A DNA stretch of 64,000 bases. It comes from JAGNXB01 sp942490895. Its GTDB lineage: Bacteria > Bacteroidota > Bacteroidia > Chitinophagales > Saprospiraceae. Below are positions 59,948-64,000 of this stretch, in pieces; position 1 is the first letter of the stretch; each line of letters starts with the position of its first letter. A program made the position numbers and the translations under genes. The notes under the pieces were generated by a model, which worked only from the letters and a program-made list of their open reading frames with translations, was not told the DNA's origin and did no database searches. The DNA is taken from contig CALNZC010000047.1 of the NCBI GenBank assembly GCA_942490895.1, positions 15,367-79,366 of the forward strand, given 5' to 3'.

Positions 59948-61435
59948 CTAGTCCAGCCCTTTGGCGATGAGTTGCTGTAAGGCGGACTTCCATTCTTCTC
60001 CACGAAGGTCCCAGGCCTTTCCGTTGACGATCAGGTAACGCAGGTTTTCCTTTTCATCCTGGAGGTAGAAGGTGGGGTTGTTGCCGAGGCCCACAGGTTC
60101 ACTGGCATCGTCGTCCAGACGGCGTATGGCCAGGGGAGCATCGGCATACTTTTCCAACAGGGTCACCTGATCCATGCGAATGATGGCTGTGCCGTTGAGA
60201 ATAAGATCTGTCAATGGCTCCTCTCGAATTTCAGCCATATCCTTCATGACATGAGGATGGGTGCGGGCGGGAATGATCAACCACTTGCCCTGACCTTCAA
60301 GGACGGTATAGGCGCCATAGGGAGAGAGGTCACCGATCTCTTCGATCTTGGCTTTCCGTACCCAGGATCGACCATCCGGAGTACTTTCCTCCTTGTGCTT
60401 GAAAATGATATCCATCAGATAGGTGGACTTTCCGACCTGGTGACGCACTTCCTTCAGAAGCAGATCTGTCAGGCGATTCTGATTGAAAGGGATATCATTA
60501 TAGGTCTTGATGGGCTCATCGATATAGGTCTTTTTGGCGATCCCGTCCAGGGCAGCGACCAGTGTGGCGAAGTAGAGGCGGCGCAGGGTTTGTTTTTCAT
60601 CATCGCCAGGAAGCCACCCGGCTTCAATCAGGATGGTGCGGGTCCCCCATTTGGTGAAGTTATCGCCAAAAGCCCTGGGCTCAAACGCATCCGAGTACTT
60701 CGCCACTTGATCGGGGATGAGCTTTTGTAGTCCATTCGACAATCCGCCAATCAGGCGCATGGCATCCAGGCGGTGTTGTGGTTTACTGCGGCTGTAATCC
60801 GGAGGAGGCGCGAGAAAAGCGATCACGCTGGTGAGGTTGGTGGAGCCGGCACTGTAGTACCGATGTTGATCATGGAGGTTGAATCCCCAGTCGGCGTCCA
60901 GGCTGTCCCGCCAGTGTTTGAGGATCTGTGCTTCCGGACTGGTCAGACGGAGGGCGTCCCGATTGAGGTCGATGCCCAGAGCGTTTTGTCGTTCATACAC
61001 TTCTGCTCCGTCGGGATTGAGCAGAGGGAGGAAGACCAGGGTCAATCGCTCCTTCAATTTTGCAGCTTCGGGCAGGAAGTCCTCATCCTGGAGGGCATTC
61101 CACAGGTCCAGGGTGGCCAGGGTGGCGGTGGGTTCGTCACCATGCATCTGGGTCCATAGGAGCACGGTGGTCGGCCCACTGCCCCAGGAGACGGCTTTGA
61201 TCTCCCGGCCCATGACAGAATGCCCGGCGGTGGATACGCCGAAGGCTGGATCAGATTTCAGTCCTTCTATCCGGGACAGGACATCCGCATGTTTGAAGCG
61301 ACGCTCATCCAGGCCCTCTTCCTTCACCTCTTCATGGTGCCGGTACATCCGGCGCATGAGGTCAGAGGATTGGGTTGAGGCGGTAATCGATACTAACAGA
61401 GTAATTCCGGTGAGTAGGAGTTTCAGATGTTGCAT
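59948..61435 (-). CDS. M14-family zinc carboxypeptidase-like protein
   Basis: A 495-residue exported peptidase. The ATG at 61435 (MQHLKLLLTGITLLVSITAS) starts the signal peptide. The frame is open to 61555, but that stretch overlaps the end of the upstream gene. The M14 fold shows the zinc motif MHGDE (HxxE) in LLWTQMHGDEPTA, LLNPDGAE, the third ligand in NLHDQ and the catalytic Glu in ILIEAGW. The C-terminal 170 residues are an additional domain of unknown type. The enzyme would trim C-terminal residues from peptides or peptidoglycan stems in the periplasm. The specificity is unknown. Confidence 0.88.
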   Translation of the reverse strand: MQHLKLLLTGITLLVSITASTQSSDLMRRMYRHHEEVKEEGLDERRFKHADVLSRIEGLKSDPAFGVSTAGHSVMGREIKAVSWGSGPTTVLLWTQMHGDEPTATLATLDLWNALQDEDFLPEAAKLKERLTLVFLPLLNPDGAEVYERQNALGIDLNRDALRLTSPEAQILKHWRDSLDADWGFNLHDQHRYYSAGSTNLTSVIAFLAPPPDYSRSKPQHRLDAMRLIGGLSNGLQKLIPDQVAKYSDAFEPRAFGDNFTKWGTRTILIEAGWLPGDDEKQTLRRLYFATLVAALDGIAKKTYIDEPIKTYNDIPFNQNRLTDLLLKEVRHQVGKSTYLMDIIFKHKEESTPDGRSWVRKAKIEEIGDLSPYGAYTVLEGQGKWLIIPARTHPHVMKDMAEIREEPLTDLILNGTAIIRMDQVTLLEKYADAPLAIRRLDDDASEPVGLGNNPTFYLQDEKENLRYLIVNGKAWDLRGEEWKSALQQLIAKGLD

Positions 61436-61452
61436 AGATGAATTTCTAGCCG

Positions 61453-61460
61453 CAAAGGTA
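61453..61460 (-). promoter_or_regulatory. -7 element (TACCTTTG) with -33-like ATTG
   Basis: Perfect TAnnTTTG on the minus strand with ATTG at 19 bases spacing, 17 bases before the M14 peptidase ATG. Confidence 0.55.
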
Positions 61461-61478
61461 CACTCGAAGAGTGGCAGC

Positions 61479-62139
61479 TCAATCGTTGACGGGGTCGCCA
61501 TCTTTTTTTCCTGTCGTATCCTCAAAGTAGACATCGATCTTGACATCATCGTCATTATCAGGCGTGGTGATCGTCAGATCTATTCTTGGCTCAGCCATAA
61601 CATCGAACAACTTGGAGGTACTTTCCGAGTCGGTGATCGGAATGTAGACAGTAATCCTCTTATCAGAAGGACATTCTAGTGAAAGCGTGAAGGATCCATC
61701 TTCATTGCTGTTGGAAGTGTTTGTTGGGTAAAGAATCTCCTTTATGATTGCCCCTTTGTGGGGATTTCCATTGTAATATATTTTTCCACTTACTGTAGAA
61801 TCTATTCCGGGCTTTTCTTTTAGATGGAAAAAGAGAGTTTTGACATTGTAGTTCTTGATTATTTGAAATGAAATATTTTTCTTTTTTATAGGATTTTAAG
61901 GAATATGTTGATTTGTTCCTGATCTCAAGAGATTTGACTCCTGATTTTGTAAATTGAAACGTGGGATTGGCATTCGAATATATTCTGATGTTTTTTAAAA
62001 AAGCCAAGGTTCTTTCGAGTCTCCATCCAGAGTGGCAAATTGAATGGAATAATAGGATTCTGGAGTCTCTGATTGTGCATGGATAGCTAGCTCCAAATAA
62101 AGAGAAGAGCGCAATGATTAATATTCTATGATGGGTCAT
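61479..62139 (-). pseudogene. AT-rich secreted protein gene with several frameshifts
   Basis: Coding character continues through three frames. From ATG 62139 the frame gives a signal peptide (MTHHRILIIALFSLFGA). After a +1 shift comes AIHAQSETPESYYSIQFATL. In the first frame again, KNIRIYSNANPTFQFTKSG. Then, after another shift, a clear domain VSGKIYYNGNPHKGAIIKE ... DGSFTLSLECPSDKRI that ends at 61479. This last part resembles carboxypeptidase-regulatory-like domains. Shifts fall at or near homopolymers (TTTTTTAAAAAA near 61990). The gene is either decayed or badly read. Its base composition is more AT-rich than that of its neighbours. Confidence 0.6.
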
Positions 62140-62308
62140 GGTATTCGGGTTTAAGAGTGTGAATAGCCTGTTTCTATAGTGGCTGGTTTTAGGGTTTTCG
62201 GTATTTCCAGGATCAACATTATTGAGGTGATAAGCCGATTGGTTTTACTTGCAATGATTCAATTAGACTTGTTGATTTGAGCCTACCTAATTCTTTCAAT
62301 GTATGGTG

Positions 62309-63001
62309 TCATTTGGGGTGTAAATCGGTCCAGGTTGAATTTCTGCCCAGAATATAATCTTGATTGGTGTCTGGAATCCACACATCAATATGTGTATCAT
62401 CAGGGTTTTCTACGACAGTTAGATCAATAATACCTCCCGAGTTAGCTCTGTAATTCTGAGGACAATTGGATTGATCAGGAAGTACTACAGTGTGATATCG
62501 GTCTTGAACATGTCCGAGCATTTCTACTCCATAATCTCCAAAGGAGGTTGTATAAGAACTGTCGATAAGAATATTGTCAAAGTATACGCATAACTTTTCA
62601 ACTCCGATTGGTGTATTTGTTTCAGGAAAATACATTCTACCGTGGAGGTAATTGTACTTTTTACTTGAATCAAAATTTGAAGTATTCATATAAAATACAA
62701 GCTCTTGAACATCACTTGATGTTCCTATCATGAATGTCTGATTTGATTTGTATGTACTTGTCAATGAAATCTTATTCATACCCGTCAATTTTGCAGTTTC
62801 AGATCGTCCAAACCATCCAGTTCTGCACTTCCTGTTATCATCAATCCTGACGCCCTTCCTTGCGGAGCAATTTGGCTCGTCATCACCGTTTCTTACGGTT
62901 ATTGTTACCTCGTGTTCCGCTTGGGACTGCAATGGTCCAGTTGGGGTAAGGTAGAAGAAAGTCAGGATGAGGAATTGGAGAAATAATTGGGGACTAGTCA
63001 T
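62309..63001 (-). CDS. Secreted protein of unknown function
   Basis: A 230-residue exported protein. The signal peptide MTSPQLFLQFLILTFFYLTPTG leads into a region with a Cys pair (NCSARKG, NRKCRTGWFG) and a later domain with GRMYFPETNTPIGVEKLCVYFDNILIDSSYTTSFGDYGV, similar in style to the regulatory-like domain of the broken gene downstream. I do not recognise the family. It is AT-rich compared with the rest of the window. It overlaps the upstream lipase-like frame by 8 bases, so the two may be one operon. Confidence 0.6.
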   Translation of the reverse strand: MTSPQLFLQFLILTFFYLTPTGPLQSQAEHEVTITVRNGDDEPNCSARKGVRIDDNRKCRTGWFGRSETAKLTGMNKISLTSTYKSNQTFMIGTSSDVQELVFYMNTSNFDSSKKYNYLHGRMYFPETNTPIGVEKLCVYFDNILIDSSYTTSFGDYGVEMLGHVQDRYHTVVLPDQSNCPQNYRANSGGIIDLTVVENPDDTHIDVWIPDTNQDYILGRNSTWTDLHPK

Positions 63002-63446
63002 TTTGAATTATTATTTTATGTTGATCAATGAGCTTTTCAATGCCTGGAAGATTTTCCCATCGGGCATTTTTTTGGAATGTCCAGGTTGGACAGCCACAGT
63101 TGGACAGACTGCCGGTGGTTCCGCGAAACACCAGCGCGGCAAAAGCCCCATCACCAGCCTCCACGGTCTCTATCAGGGCAGCTTGAGTGGTGGAGCCGTT
63201 GAAAAATTGCCGTTCAGACAGACCCACCCGTGCCAAGAAGTCATTTCGCGATGCATGACCCAACCGGTCAATACCTTCCGTTGCGTCTTTTCGATAGATC
63301 AACCTGCACAGTTCGGAGAGCCACCAGGCATTGACCGGATTGAACCCTTGGGCACTCGCCTGAAATCCAACGGGGTGATCTGCCGTGAAAAAATCATCGG
63401 ATGCCCCCGGTCTGAATACTGCTTGCCAAGTGTGGTTGTAAGCCAT
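62994..63446 (-). pseudogene. Lipase-like N-terminal fragment, catalytic domain missing
   Basis: A 150-residue frame that opens like class 3-type lipase-family proteins of Bacteroidota: FNPVNAWWLSELCRLIYRK, RVGLSERQFFNGSTTQAALIET and AFAALVFRGTTGSLSN. The FRGT block would normally be followed by the nucleophile elbow GHSLGG about 70 residues on. Here the frame instead ends after 36 residues of different sequence. It lacks a catalytic Ser region and cannot be an active lipase. It may be a truncated remnant, or a gene with a new C-terminus, since its end overlaps the next ORF by 8 bases. Confidence 0.5.
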
Positions 63447-64000
63447 CGTAACGGATACCTTTTCTTTTGCTGGTGCTCATCCCCAAAATCATACCAATGT
63501 CACTCACAGTGGTGTTCACATTTTAATTAAGGGGAATAGTGGCGTCAATCAATTTGTTAGCATTTGGTTAGAAAATAGTTACCCTGGGGTTAGTATGAGC
63601 TAATTCGGAAGCAACGATTCTGCATAAAAGTAACTGAAGCGAGGGTGTATTTGTGCGGCAACCGGCGTATTGACGGTTGGCTTCATATCAAAAAAAGGAT
63701 CCTTAGTCCATTTTGCCCTCAAGAAGTACATCATAACGGAAATTTAAATCGATTCTTCAATCAATGGATGGTCTGATCGTTCCGTTTCAGGAGGAGTGGG
63801 GCAGTGATTAAGAAGAGAGTGGAGGATGGATGAAAATATTGATAACCGGAAAGTACGTTCTGGCTATCACATAAAAATGGACCCTCCGGTGGTTTGTGGT
63901 TTCTTGCCAGGGGATTTAATTATCAGGGAATGCATAGAATTTTCATTGTACAACTGGATATCATGGTCTTGTCTTGAGGTCTGCTTCAGGGACGTGGATG
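63447..64000. other. Right-end region with no clear gene
   Basis: About 550 bases with no recognisable gene. A frame from ATG 63826 (MDENIDNRKVRSGYH) preceded by ggagg stays open to the window edge (58 codons). It could be the start of a gene or chance. Nothing else is supported. Confidence 0.35.

Overview
The window looks like a chromosomal piece of a Bacteroidota bacterium, most likely of the Saprospiria type (inference). Five secreted proteins end in type IX secretion (T9SS) sorting domains, several genes are preceded by the Bacteroidota -7 element (TAnnTTTG or close variants), Shine-Dalgarno sequences are mostly absent, and the surface proteins (PKD, DUF4397, delta-60, gliding-motility-type C-termini) are typical of the phylum. 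No rRNA, tRNA, CRISPR array, integrase or IS transposase was seen.

Layout. 1-9.9 kb: the N-terminal part of a P-type cation ATPase, a PlpD-like patatin/outer-membrane-barrel protein, two YtfJ-like periplasmic proteins, then a tightly overlapping operon of patatin phospholipase, membrane-anchored TIR protein and outer-membrane barrel. 9.9-24 kb: a T9SS-exported glycosidase-like protein, a thioesterase, a mosaic intergenic repeat block, a 1343-residue exported protein with a C-terminal HExxH motif, a desaturase/GNAT/radical-SAM aminomutase-like operon, three zinc-ribbon membrane proteins, and an hsp20 pair behind three evenly spaced operators. 24-31.6 kb: a T9SS protein with a dockerin-like segment, a DUF962 protein, 1.7 kb of non-coding repeats ending in a structured-RNA candidate, a TPR adenylate cyclase and a sensor-like membrane protein.

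31.9-44 kb is a sulfur-oxidation island. It holds two metallo-beta-lactamase/rhodanese proteins (persulfide dioxygenase type; the second is frameshifted), a cytoplasmic-type molybdopterin oxidoreductase with a fused FeS/NrfD membrane subunit (best explained as sulfite-oxidising SoeA plus SoeBC), a SulP anion transporter, two YeeE/YedE-type sulfur transporters and a porin. A coherent reading is: sulfane sulfur is imported, converted to sulfite by the dioxygenase, oxidised to sulfate by Soe with electrons to quinone, and sulfate is exported by SulP. Perfect GTGAY-N4-RTCAC dyads (Crp/Fnr type) precede three transcription units of this island, and a fourth precedes a nearby flavoprotein. All four lie at a nearly fixed distance from a -7 element or a partial match to one.

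44-64 kb: a frameshifted HD phosphohydrolase, the flavoprotein lacking its redox cysteines, secreted PKD and delta-60 proteins, a rhodanese, a DUF4920 lipoprotein, two tandem exported MORN-caspase proteins, a fourfold DUF4397 surface protein, an MltD-like lytic transglycosylase, an outer-membrane barrel, an M14 peptidase, and an AT-rich, partly decayed set of secreted genes at the right end.

The strongest candidates for undescribed biology are the patatin-TIR-barrel operon, the paired exported MORN-caspases, the Crp/Fnr-type regulon around sulfite oxidation, and the desaturase/GNAT/truncated-aminomutase operon.
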